From IMG/VR virus record IMGVR_UViG_3300023284_000226, positions 1 through 34,357 of that record: 34,357 bases of DNA; one strand, given 5' to 3'. A program made the translations under genes and the position numbers. Positions 1 through 6,016 of the stretch are shown piece by piece (within the stretch, counting starts at the first letter, position 1; each line of letters begins with the position of its first letter). The notes below the pieces were generated by a model. The model did no database searches. It was not told where the DNA came from and saw only the letters and a list, made by a program, of their open reading frames with translations. Source of the DNA: a virus.

Positions 1-164
1 CATAAAATAGTATGTTATGGGTTGTTTGAGAAACTGGGGGGCGCGGAATGGTGCCGAAGCGACACGCGGAATGTCGTCTATATAGAATATATAGAGGCAT
101 GGAGCCCGAATTGTGTAGTATTGGATTGTCGGAGCGAAGCGGAGGATCTTCAAAGGGGGAGCAG
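1..164. other. Left-end leader without a supported gene
   Basis: I see no convincing gene here. An open frame begins at 48, but the first start with a good ribosome site is at 165. The stretch holds an AT-rich run at 77-95 (TCTATATAGAATATATAGA) made of two CTATATAG-like blocks, which could be promoter or operator DNA. I could not pair it with a convincing -35 box. Confidence 0.4.
153..160 (+). promoter_or_regulatory. Shine-Dalgarno site fixing the start at 165
   Basis: AAGGGGGA lies four bases before the ATG at 165. No comparable site precedes the ATG at 48 in the same frame, so the shorter gene is preferred. Confidence 0.6.
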
Positions 165-668
165 ATGGTAAAAGACGAAACTATATGGGGAACGGAGCAG
201 ATTCGAAGCGAAGTGGAGCAGATTAAACGAGATCAGTTTGAAAGACTCAGGAATATTGCCCATGAAACGATGAAGGCGATAATGAGACAGCTTAAAGGTA
301 GGACAACCGGCATGGGACAGCCGAATACCGACTCAGTGCCAGATTTCATCGGAGCCACGAGTATCAGGCTTACCTCCTTGGAATATCTCGCTTTGGGTGG
401 AGTATCCAGGAAGAGGTTCGATGAACTCGCCCAACAGATCACTACTGGCATCCCGGTCAACGTGAGGATCGCGGGTGGGTTGAAAATGGAAGTGCCGGGT
501 ACGATGCAAGGTATCGGTGTGAAGGACCCGGCCTCGAAACTGTACCTCCGCACAATCGAGACCTACAATATACGTAAGGATGCGTACACGGTGCGGTTCA
601 TGATGAAGTTGTTTTATGAGCCGCCGAAACCCCCGGAAACGGAGCCAAGTGAGCCTCCAGATGCCTAA
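165..668 (+). CDS. Hypothetical protein, 167 aa
   Basis: I do not recognise this protein. The first 50 or so residues are charged and helical (a run rich in Glu, Gln, Lys and Arg that could form a short coiled coil). The middle looks like a mixed alpha/beta domain, and the tail is proline- and glutamate-rich (PPKPPETEPSEPP) and probably disordered. The start at 165 is chosen because of the strong Shine-Dalgarno site at 153-160; an in-frame ATG at 48 would add 39 residues of low-complexity translation. The gene overlaps the next by eight bases, which suggests a shared transcript. It sits at the accessory left edge of the virion cluster, so its role (structural or early) cannot be told. Confidence 0.65.
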   Translation: MVKDETIWGTEQIRSEVEQIKRDQFERLRNIAHETMKAIMRQLKGRTTGMGQPNTDSVPDFIGATSIRLTSLEYLALGGVSRKRFDELAQQITTGIPVNVRIAGGLKMEVPGTMQGIGVKDPASKLYLRTIETYNIRKDAYTVRFMMKLFYEPPKPPETEPSEPPDA

Positions 669-903
669 ACCACTGGTCTGCGCGTGCGGGCACGATAGTG
701 ACGAGCATTCCATGCTGCCATTGGTCGCATCCAAAGATGGGATACGTTTTGAGAAGATCTTAGGGCCATTCAGTGGGTATGTGGATGTTTACTGCCACGG
801 GGAGGACTGGGAGGACGGAGAACTCTGCGAATGTAGAGTCTACAAGGGAGACAAACTGATAACGGCGATCATCAACGGGTTAGATAGGAGGGATGACAGA
901 TGA
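661..903 (+). CDS. Small Cys/His-rich, probably zinc-binding protein, 80 aa
   Basis: The protein opens with CACGHDSDEH and later carries CHGEDWEDGELCEC, giving two Cys/His clusters of the sort that hold one zinc ion. Small proteins of this layout (C-x-C-G-H ... C-x-C) are common in tailed phages from metagenomes, but no function is known to me. The start at 661 overlaps the stop of the gene before it. An upstream in-frame ATG at 616 lies deep inside that gene and is less likely. The end of the gene contains one copy of the dispersed palindrome (832-844), read as CRVYK. Zinc binding is inferred from residue spacing only. Confidence 0.65.
   Translation: MPKPLVCACGHDSDEHSMLPLVASKDGIRFEKILGPFSGYVDVYCHGEDWEDGELCECRVYKGDKLITAIINGLDRRDDR
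832..844. repeat. Dispersed palindrome copy 1, TGTAGAGTCTACA
   Basis: Perfect arms TGTAGA / TCTACA around one central G. It lies inside the 661-903 gene, read in the frame TGT AGA GTC TAC. See the finding on the dispersed palindrome. Confidence 0.8.
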
Positions 904-1328
904 CGGACAAGAACATAGATAGGTTGGTTACGGGAGGGGCCTGCTTATACGTAGTACTGCTCATGGTCTACCTAGTGATAGTGTTGGCGAAAGGCATGGT
1001 ATTGTTGGCTGCGGAGCAGGAATCCATCCACATAGACGATCCTTTCCCGGTAACAGTCTACTATGACTCCGAAAACGAGCCCTACCTCTTAATAGAGACG
1101 GATTGGGCACAAATTGGGGTCCGAGAACTCATCATCTTCAATGACACCGATAACCAGGCATGGCAGCTCAAGGAAGTGCCCATGTCGTCCTCCCCTATAG
1201 AGCCACGCCGCCTCTTCTCTATAGATGATGGCGGGCAGCGCATATTCCGTATCCTGATCCGCGCAGAGGCAGGAACCGCCGAAATTAGAGGTATCTCCCT
1301 TATATATAAGGACGTGGCCCATGAATGA
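900..1328 (+). CDS. Single-pass membrane protein with an external beta-rich domain, 142 aa
   Basis: Residues about 11-38 form one strongly hydrophobic segment (CLYVVLLMVYLVIVLAKGMVLL), preceded by the charged MTDKNIDRL. This fits a signal anchor with the short N-terminus inside the cell. The remaining ~100 residues alternate polar and hydrophobic residues like a small beta-sandwich and would then be periplasmic. The start at 900 has an excellent AGGAGGG at 886-892 and overlaps the previous stop as ATGA, indicating translational coupling. I do not recognise the family. A role in lysis or in superinfection exclusion is possible from topology alone, without direct support. Confidence 0.65.
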   Translation: MTDKNIDRLVTGGACLYVVLLMVYLVIVLAKGMVLLAAEQESIHIDDPFPVTVYYDSENEPYLLIETDWAQIGVRELIIFNDTDNQAWQLKEVPMSSSPIEPRRLFSIDDGGQRIFRILIRAEAGTAEIRGISLIYKDVAHE

Positions 1329-1488
1329 CGGTGAAGATGAGACTGAGTGTGGGCAACCATGTGACCCAAATAACGCATGTGATGGGTGCTCGGAGTATTG
1401 GCAACGAATGGAGCGCGAGGACTATTGGAATAGAGCCCTACACCGCTGGACCGATAAGGGCTGGGCTCAAATAACACGGTCATGGTGA
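1321..1488 (+). CDS. Small Cys-rich protein, 55 aa
   Basis: ATG at 1321 overlaps the previous gene by eight bases and opens a frame of 55 codons ending in TGA at 1486-1488. The protein has a tight Cys cluster C-x3-C-x5-C-x2-C (CGQPCDPNNACDGC) at residues 10-23, followed by an aromatic, charged helix (EYWQRMEREDYWNRALHRW). The cysteine spacing suggests a metal-binding knuckle; the rest may be one amphipathic helix. No family is recognised. The in-register overlap, the Cys pattern and the lack of any competing frame support a real gene, although it is short. Confidence 0.55.
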   Translation: MNDGEDETECGQPCDPNNACDGCSEYWQRMEREDYWNRALHRWTDKGWAQITRSW

Positions 1489-1517
1489 ACCTCCTGACTG
1501 GCAAGGAAGCGACCTAA

Positions 1518-1811
1518 ATGAATCTTATTTTCTCGGCCCTCTTACTCACTTTGCAAGCCCCATCCGGCCAAATACGCGACATAAATGAACTCCGGTACGA
1601 GATCGCGCTCGAAGAGGCGGTTGAAGCCAAGATTGAAGCCGCAGAGGCCCTGGAGGCCGCAATAGCAGCCCAGGAGACGGCTGACGACGCCCAGGAGTTC
1701 ATAAATTCCGCCCGTACCATCATCTCTCTTATAGGCTATTTTGGTGGCCCCGGTGTGATCCTAACCGGGTTTTTGAGCTACCTCGGGTACAAGAGGTTCC
1801 ACACTAAGTAG
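1518..1811 (+). CDS. Small membrane/coiled-coil protein, 97 aa
   Basis: Residues 1-14 (MNLIFSALLLTLQA) are hydrophobic like a short signal sequence. Residues 20-65 are an Ala/Glu-rich helix with heptad character (EEAVEAKIEAAEALEAAIAAQ). Residues 68-90 form a glycine-containing hydrophobic segment (IISLIGYFGGPGVILTGFLSYLGY) ending in KRFHTK. This export signal, coiled coil and membrane segment could belong to a holin- or spanin-like lysis factor, but no endolysin lies nearby, so that is only a suggestion. GGAAG precedes the ATG. Coding is likely because the frame keeps a sensible hydrophobic pattern at both ends. Confidence 0.6.
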   Translation: MNLIFSALLLTLQAPSGQIRDINELRYEIALEEAVEAKIEAAEALEAAIAAQETADDAQEFINSARTIISLIGYFGGPGVILTGFLSYLGYKRFHTK

Positions 1812-2008
1812 TTGACAGCCCCACATCTTGTACCCCATGCTTTGAGCCGTGGAGGGTCTTCACCCGGCCCTCTGTCTCCTTGATGAGCTGGGGGGTGGGT
1901 CTACAGCCTTCGTTGGCCCACCCTCCTGTCCGTGGGATCGGATCTGCCGGTCGGAATACTGACTGGCCCGTGGCAATCCACGTACTATATAGGAATCTTA
2001 GCCTCAAA
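1812..2008. other. Structured non-coding stretch
   Basis: No gene is convincing here. Several inverted repeats are present: GAGGG/CCCTC (1852-1856 with 1868-1872) and GGGTGGG/CCCACCC (1893-1899 with 1917-1923). A TTGACA box lies at 1812-1817 without a well-placed -10 partner, and TACTATATAGG is at 1983-1993. It could be a promoter/leader region or a small structured RNA. None of the stems is followed by a U-run, so terminator function is unlikely. Confidence 0.4.
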
Positions 2009-2173
2009 ATGGAATCAGAAATAAAAGTCACTCATCTAGAGGACCCAGTTCTGGTTGATGGACACTACAAGCAAAACTGTGAGTTTGAGTTTATTCCTTC
2101 AGATAGCAGTGAGCCATTTAAGTGGGATGGGATAATGGAATGGGGATATCCTTCGACCGGCGATCATTCATAA
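2009..2173 (+). CDS. Small acidic protein, 54 aa
   Basis: The frame opens at ATG 2009 and encodes a short acidic protein (MESEIKVTHLEDPVLVDGHY...) with no membrane segment or known motif. An in-frame start at 1880/1883 would give 97 residues, but the extra sequence is Pro/Gly/Arg-rich and does not look like a protein, so the short form is preferred. The ribosome site is weak (AGGAA at 1991-1995, rather far away). It overlaps the start of the next gene. Existence is uncertain. Confidence 0.4.
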   Translation: MESEIKVTHLEDPVLVDGHYKQNCEFEFIPSDSSEPFKWDGIMEWGYPSTGDHS

Positions 2174-2469
2174 CCGCCCTTGCAGCCGCCGTCCCTGGCT
2201 TGATACTGGACCCTGAGAGACTCCTATGGGTGCCGGGTCAGAAGACCTTCTTTATACCACCGGAACTGAAGCCGCCCGTGGGTCTAGCGTTCCGTAAGAA
2301 TGCGTTTCAGCTCTCGATGAGTGGACCCTTCGAAGTAGGTGATATCTTCACTATTAGTGGGGAGAAGGGTGAGTTCCGAGTGAAGGAAGTAAACGGTGCG
2401 AATATGCTGATGCTGGATAGGATTCCACCCAGAGTAGACCTGCCGTTCACCTTAGACGGTGCGAGATAG
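2140..2469 (+). CDS. Tat-like leader protein with DPERLLWVPG motif, 109 aa
   Basis: The N-terminus MGISFDRRSFITALAAAV has a twin arginine followed by a hydrophobic stretch, as in Tat export signals. It runs straight into LDPERLLWVPGQKTFFIPP, a block I associate with many uncultured podovirus proteins. The C-terminal ~60 residues (FEVGDIFTISGEKGEFRVKEVNG...) look like a small beta-barrel. The protein shares its first ~35 residues with the product of 2520-2927, so the two are paralogous in that module. ATG 2140 is preferred over GTG 2122 because it places the RR motif close to the start. Whether the leader is really exported, or is a virion-assembly motif that mimics it, is not known. Confidence 0.65.
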   Translation: MGISFDRRSFITALAAAVPGLILDPERLLWVPGQKTFFIPPELKPPVGLAFRKNAFQLSMSGPFEVGDIFTISGEKGEFRVKEVNGANMLMLDRIPPRVDLPFTLDGAR

Positions 2470-2519
2470 GCTCGTGATGAGTGGAAGAGGTGGTCCCGTA
2501 AGAACTACGAGGCTGGCCC

Positions 2520-2927
2520 ATGGAGCGTAGATCATTCTTCACAGCCCTCACGGCTCTGACCGCTACAGCCCTCGCTGACCCCGAAGCCCTCCTGTGGACC
2601 CCGGATCAGAGGACTATATTCATCCCCAAGGTGGTACCAGTATCGGAACTGCCCTATATGATGACAGAGACGATCTCGAAGGCCGAGTGTGTGAGACGGT
2701 ATCCAAACTCCTTGCTGACCACTGACATGATTACCAGAAAATCTTTAAAGATCCTTGAGGATACTATGAAGCTTGCCGCTATGCTGGAACGAGACCATGA
2801 CTTCTATGTTGGAGATACGTGGAACGTCCGTAAACCTGAAAGGCTAGATAATCTCTTGATGGTAGAAGGCGAGACGGTTGTTATTCACGGACCCGCCAAC
2901 GAACCTGCCATCTATAAATTTGCGTAA
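2520..2927 (+). CDS. Tat-like leader fused to a coat-protein-like N-terminal segment, 135 aa
   Basis: Residues 1-37 repeat the RR-SFxTAL ... DPExLLWxPDQRTIFIP module of the neighbouring gene. Residues ~62-115 (LLTTDMITRKSLKILEDTMKLA ... TWNVRKPER) align by eye with the beginning of the coat protein encoded at 10166 (LLTISMITREALRVLENNLKF ... SLNIRKPPR), including the MITR, LE-N/D and NxRKP positions. The gene thus looks like a leader module joined to a truncated coat N-arm. It could be a minor capsid or assembly protein, or a remnant of duplication. GAGG precedes the start. The stop overlaps the probable start of the next gene. Confidence 0.65.
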   Translation: MERRSFFTALTALTATALADPEALLWTPDQRTIFIPKVVPVSELPYMMTETISKAECVRRYPNSLLTTDMITRKSLKILEDTMKLAAMLERDHDFYVGDTWNVRKPERLDNLLMVEGETVVIHGPANEPAIYKFA

Positions 2928-3234
2928 GAAACAACGTCAGAACACCATCCTCATTTTAAATCCTGAACCCGGTGGAAACACCCGAACCTCCGTCAAGGCC
3001 GCACGCATTCTCGAACGACGCGGACACTTAGAGTTCACTGACACCAAATGCACCCGCGCCAAGATAACAGACCTCGGAATCCAAGCCCGATACGGTAATA
3101 ACGTCCCAGACGGGTATCACCCGATAGATCTGATAAAGAACCACTTCAAGTGGCGTGGCAAGCCATCTGGCGGTTATCAGACCATGCAGGCTCAAAAACA
3201 GGGAGTTCGAAGAGAAGGAGTTGCATCAAAATGA
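2920..3234 (+). CDS. Small basic, winged-helix-like protein, 104 aa
   Basis: The likely start is TTG 2920, overlapping the previous stop; there is no early ATG in the frame, so the start is uncertain. The protein is basic. Residues ~24-55 (KAARILERRGHLEFTDTKCTRAKITDLG) resemble the recognition-helix/wing part of a winged-helix DNA-binding domain. The stop at 3232-3234 overlaps the ATG of the small-terminase candidate as ATGA, which supports a real, coupled gene. It may cooperate in packaging or in transcription control; the sequence does not decide. Confidence 0.5.
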   Translation: MRKKQRQNTILILNPEPGGNTRTSVKAARILERRGHLEFTDTKCTRAKITDLGIQARYGNNVPDGYHPIDLIKNHFKWRGKPSGGYQTMQAQKQGVRREGVASK

Positions 3235-3866
3235 GCAAATCAGAGGAAGCCCGAGCGTATTGCAACGGCATATCGTCAACGGCCAAGGGGCACTGTATCC
3301 CTATGGCCGACTTCATCACCGAGAACCCGGATCTAGACCTGGAAGATCTCGCACGACTGTATGGAGGGGAAACCTTGGCCTCGGCCCGTTCTCTCACCAA
3401 CCGGCTCATTGCCTGTGGATGGATCAGAGTAACCCTTCAAGGCAGGTTCAAAGCCATAAATCCCCGTCCCGACACGATGCCAGAATACGGGTGTCATCGG
3501 TATCCACGTATGGGGTACACAGTCTGTAACAATCATGGTGGCCTGTTCCCATCGGTCATCAAGAGTGCCGAATCTAATCTCCTCCACCTCGTAGAACCTG
3601 CCGTTGAACGCATCGGTGACACGATCAAGTACTCGGGCCATACCCCATCGGCCTTGAAAGCCTCCGAGGGACTGCTTGACCGGGTAGGAGTTAAAAAAAT
3701 AGAGGAGATTAAGGTCACTCATGGCATTGACAACAAGATGCTCAGTAATCTAGATGATGAAGAACTACGAACACTCTTATCGCTCCACCAGAAGCTCAAG
3801 CCCAGAGAAGATGCCACGGCAGAAGTCGGAGAGAAGCTCGGTATCGACATCCCCAAAGACTTCTGA
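3231..3866 (+). CDS. Terminase small subunit candidate, 211 aa
   Basis: Small terminases bind the packaging site and load the large subunit. The N-terminal ~75 residues look like a winged-helix domain (FITENPDLDLEDLARLYG ... LTNRLIACGWIRVTLQGRFKA). Residues 88-104 hold C-x10-C-N-N-H-GG, a C..C..HGG pattern seen in phage small-terminase-like proteins. Residues ~138-155 (TPSALKASEGLLDRVGVKK) match the A-x-E-x-LLDRxG helix found in many small terminases. The start at 3231 has AAGGAG upstream and ATGA coupling; the in-frame ATG at 3150 would add 27 residues read from the preceding gene. Position directly before the large subunit supports the call. A regulatory DNA-binding protein is the alternative. 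Confidence 0.65.
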   Translation: MSKSEEARAYCNGISSTAKGHCIPMADFITENPDLDLEDLARLYGGETLASARSLTNRLIACGWIRVTLQGRFKAINPRPDTMPEYGCHRYPRMGYTVCNNHGGLFPSVIKSAESNLLHLVEPAVERIGDTIKYSGHTPSALKASEGLLDRVGVKKIEEIKVTHGIDNKMLSNLDDEELRTLLSLHQKLKPREDATAEVGEKLGIDIPKDF

Positions 3867-4653
3867 TCTCCAATCTGATATCAGGATACTCAAACAGATT
3901 GTAGAGTCTACAGATCCGCACTCCGAGCCCTACTCCGTAGACGATCTGAAGAACGCGGGTGAGGATGATATACGCCGTGAACTCGACCGTCGAGCACGCC
4001 ATAAATACTTTGGGTGGTTCCCCGGATCGGGCAAGTACGCCCGTTCGGAGTATCTCAAGCACATGGAGTTCCTTGCCTCCGGGGATACCCACATTGAACG
4101 CCTCTTCTGTGCGGCTAACAAGGTAGGCAAAACCGAGACGGGCTCCTTTGAATGCACCGCGCACGCTACAGGCATATACCCGAAGTGGTGGCAAGGCAAA
4201 CGATTCGACCGCAATATCAACATCTGGGTCTGTAATAAGTCCTCGAAGGATGTAAAGGAAGTCAATCAGTTCTCGATGATGGGTGAGCCCGGTTCCGAGG
4301 GCACCGGCATGGTCCCCGGTCAACTCATCGTCAATACCACGAAGAAGCCCAACGTCCCCGAGGGCATTGACGTGGCCTACGTGAAATCGGCCTTCGGGAG
4401 CTTCTCTCGCGTAACCTACAAATCCTACGATCAGGGCCGTGAAGGGTTCCAGGGTCGTAATATTGACGTGATCTGGTGCGATGAAGAAGTTCCCGACGAC
4501 ATCTATACAGAGTGCCTCATGCGGATCATGACCACCGGGGGCATCATCCTCTGCACCTATACCCCGGTCATGGGGCTAACAGATGTGACCCTGAAGTTCC
4601 TCCCAGGTGGGAAGCTGCCCGATAAGCAAATCCCTATAGAGTTCACCGTATAA
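3811..4653 (+). CDS. Terminase large subunit, ATPase part (split gene), 280 aa
   Basis: This is the packaging motor ATPase. Seen: Walker A at about residues 101-111 (AANKVGKTETG), Walker B at 218-226 (IDVIWCDEE) and a coupling motif CTYTP at 248-252. The protein then stops after FLPGGKLPDKQIPIEFTV, just where full-length phage terminases enter the linker to the nuclease domain. The nuclease half is encoded separately at 6016-6741, and the two together give about 520 residues, a normal length for one large subunit. The start is uncertain: ATG 3811 (weak AGAG) or ATG 3754, both inside the small-terminase gene. One copy of the dispersed palindrome lies at 3900-3912. Confidence 0.85.
   Translation: MPRQKSERSSVSTSPKTSDLQSDIRILKQIVESTDPHSEPYSVDDLKNAGEDDIRRELDRRARHKYFGWFPGSGKYARSEYLKHMEFLASGDTHIERLFCAANKVGKTETGSFECTAHATGIYPKWWQGKRFDRNINIWVCNKSSKDVKEVNQFSMMGEPGSEGTGMVPGQLIVNTTKKPNVPEGIDVAYVKSAFGSFSRVTYKSYDQGREGFQGRNIDVIWCDEEVPDDIYTECLMRIMTTGGIILCTYTPVMGLTDVTLKFLPGGKLPDKQIPIEFTV
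3900..3912. repeat. Dispersed palindrome copy 2, TGTAGAGTCTACA
   Basis: Perfect copy inside the terminase ATPase gene, read in the frame GTA GAG TCT ACA, a different frame from copy 1. Confidence 0.8.
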
Positions 4654-4663
4654 GGAGAATGTG

Positions 4664-4978
4664 ATGGAAGTTTATTCAAACCCCGATGGTTCTACGACCA
4701 TGAAGATGGAGAAGGAACCCAACGAAAGGACTCTGGAATCCGTGAGCGTCAATGTCAAAGAGAACGGATTCGTAGTGTCCAAGCATTACACCTACGGGGG
4801 TGGGGACTACGGATACGAACCCCCGAAGGAGTACGTCACCAAGTCAGGCTATGAAGCCGCAATGTACGTGGCCCAGTGTCTCGGAGTATCCGCAGAGGAT
4901 ATGAAGATGATGATGGATGGTTCCCACGGCAGTTCTCACGATGGGGACTCCCACGCGAAGAACATGGGCAATTACTGA
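4664..4978 (+). CDS. Hypothetical protein within the terminase split, 104 aa
   Basis: First of five small genes between the terminase halves. AAGGAG lies directly on the preceding stop codon, giving a close ribosome site for ATG 4664 (a GTG at 4661 is also in frame). The first ~75 residues alternate as in a beta-rich fold (LESVSVNVKENGFVVSKHYTYGG, then YEPPKEYVTKSGYEAAMYVAQCLG). The C-terminus is rich in Met, His, Asp and Gly (MKMMMDGSHGSSHDGDSH) and could bind metal. I do not recognise it. The stop overlaps the next ATG (TGATG), indicating an operon. Confidence 0.65.
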   Translation: MEVYSNPDGSTTMKMEKEPNERTLESVSVNVKENGFVVSKHYTYGGGDYGYEPPKEYVTKSGYEAAMYVAQCLGVSAEDMKMMMDGSHGSSHDGDSHAKNMGNY

Positions 4979-5112
4979 TGCCCTACACAGCAAAGCAACG
5001 CCGAATGCTGGGTGCTGCCGCATCCGGTAAGAAGACCAAATCGGGCATCTCTAAGGCTACTGCGAAGAAGATGCTCAAACACAAAGGAGCCAAAAATGCC
5101 ATCCGAAAATAA
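4978..5112 (+). CDS. Very small basic protein, 44 aa
   Basis: The protein MPYTAKQRRMLGAAASGKKT... is short and strongly basic. It carries the KQRR-x-x-GA-x-x-SGK...G-x-S-x-x-x-AKKML layout of small phage proteins of unknown function, resembling by memory the DUF3008-type family. Basic charge suggests DNA or RNA contact. It starts on the stop of the preceding gene (TGATG), and its last codons overlap the next start. It is too short to rely on statistics, but the overlaps and the recognisable opening motif support it. Confidence 0.6.
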   Translation: MPYTAKQRRMLGAAASGKKTKSGISKATAKKMLKHKGAKNAIRK

Positions 5113-5332
5113 GAACGATAAAGCCACTGATCCTGCAACCAAGGGCGAGACCCACGGGATGCCCTCTAACGCCGAGACCGCATCCGACCGTGAAGGCCCC
5201 CTCACCATCGGTTCAGCCGTCAACACCCCGTCCACTACCTCCAATGACGTGTCCACCCTCATGGGTAAGGGCCAGGGACGGTTCAAGATCACCCCGTCCC
5301 AAGACAGCCTCGGTCGCCCAAAGGGGTTCTAA
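5096..5332 (+). CDS. Low-complexity hydrophilic protein, 78 aa
   Basis: ATG 5096 follows AAAGGAG at 5083-5089 at good distance. The protein is rich in Ser, Thr, Asn, Gly and Asp, has no Cys and no hydrophobic core, and ends in GRFKITPSQDSLGRPKGF. It is probably disordered. No family is recognised. The stop is directly followed by the next ATG at 5333, so it is part of the same small operon inserted between the terminase halves. Confidence 0.55.
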   Translation: MPSENKNDKATDPATKGETHGMPSNAETASDREGPLTIGSAVNTPSTTSNDVSTLMGKGQGRFKITPSQDSLGRPKGF

Positions 5333-5725
5333 ATGCCCCGAGAGGCACCATTCGGCATCTTCGTCCTCAACACCCGTGAGGATAGGAAGTTCTGGACGAA
5401 GATTGCGAAGCAGTCCGATAGATGCTGTCTGAGATGGCCGTCTTTCAGCGCCACCAGGAACAAGCACTCGGGCGAGTGGACTCTTCATGGCCCACGACCG
5501 GCCATCGAGAAGTTCACCGAAATAGCGGTCGCTGCCTCAGAGCGTTTAGGAGCTGTAGGACCATCGGAGTACAAGGTTCAGCGGTTCCTGAACGCTCTAC
5601 ATGATTTCCGCAATCCACCGGATAATCCCATACACAAGATGTTCGATGAGCCAGATGTGTCACGGTTCAAGGTCGTCACCACGGGGGATCGACTCATCAA
5701 GTCCGGTAGTGATGCCAACCTATAA
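5333..5725 (+). CDS. Hypothetical protein within the terminase split, 130 aa
   Basis: The ATG directly follows the previous stop. The protein looks like a compact alpha/beta fold: an N-terminal strand (GIFVLNTREDRKFWTKIA), a middle Trp/Arg-rich part with CC (SDRCCLRWPSFSATRNKHSGEW), an amphipathic helix (IEKFTEIAVAASERLG) and a C-terminal strand region. It has no homing-endonuclease motif (no HNH, GIY-YIG or LAGLIDADG), which matters because it lies in an interruption of the terminase gene. Function unknown. Confidence 0.6.
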   Translation: MPREAPFGIFVLNTREDRKFWTKIAKQSDRCCLRWPSFSATRNKHSGEWTLHGPRPAIEKFTEIAVAASERLGAVGPSEYKVQRFLNALHDFRNPPDNPIHKMFDEPDVSRFKVVTTGDRLIKSGSDANL

Positions 5726-5743
5726 GCAAAGGAGATAGTAAGC

Positions 5744-6016
5744 ATGAAGTCGATTCGATTAGAAACAGTGGATACGATGATAGACATCCTAAAACACGGG
5801 GATATTGATGAAATCGTATTGAGCAAGACCGCACACGAGTCATTTGTGGAGATCATGAAGGGGCTATTTGAACCTCAAAGTGAACCACCGTTATTCCTAC
5901 TAGGTGCATCCACAGATGTCCGAACATGTATAGGTAGAGAATGGAAACTCACGGATGACGGGGGTTCGATTGGTACAAGCCTGCGTGAGGAATTGTTTCA
6001 GACGCAAGAAGCGTAA
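5744..6016 (+). CDS. Hypothetical protein within the terminase split, 90 aa
   Basis: AAAGGAG at 5728-5734 precedes ATG 5744. The protein has an N-terminal helical half (MKSIRLETVDTMIDILKHGDIDEIVLSKTAHESFVEI shape) and a C-terminal half with a possible strand/turn layout. The gene looks more AT-rich in its third codon positions than its neighbours, hinting at a separate origin. Its stop overlaps the ATG of the terminase nuclease gene (TAATG), so nuclease expression may depend on translation of this gene. No family is recognised. Confidence 0.6.
   Translation: MKSIRLETVDTMIDILKHGDIDEIVLSKTAHESFVEIMKGLFEPQSEPPLFLLGASTDVRTCIGREWKLTDDGGSIGTSLREELFQTQEA

Noticed and set aside
48-164. N-terminal extension of the first gene from ATG 48
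   Set aside because: No ribosome site at 48, unprotein-like translation, and a much better start at 165.
1880-2173. 97-residue frame starting at TTG 1880
   Set aside because: The first ~43 residues are Pro/Gly/Arg-rich, overlap strong inverted repeats and lack a ribosome site; only the part from ATG 2009 was kept, with low confidence.
4654-6015. Homing-endonuclease intron or intein in the terminase gene
   Set aside because: No HNH, GIY-YIG, LAGLIDADG or intein splice motifs in any of the five small products; each gene has its own start. An endonuclease-free intron cannot be fully excluded.
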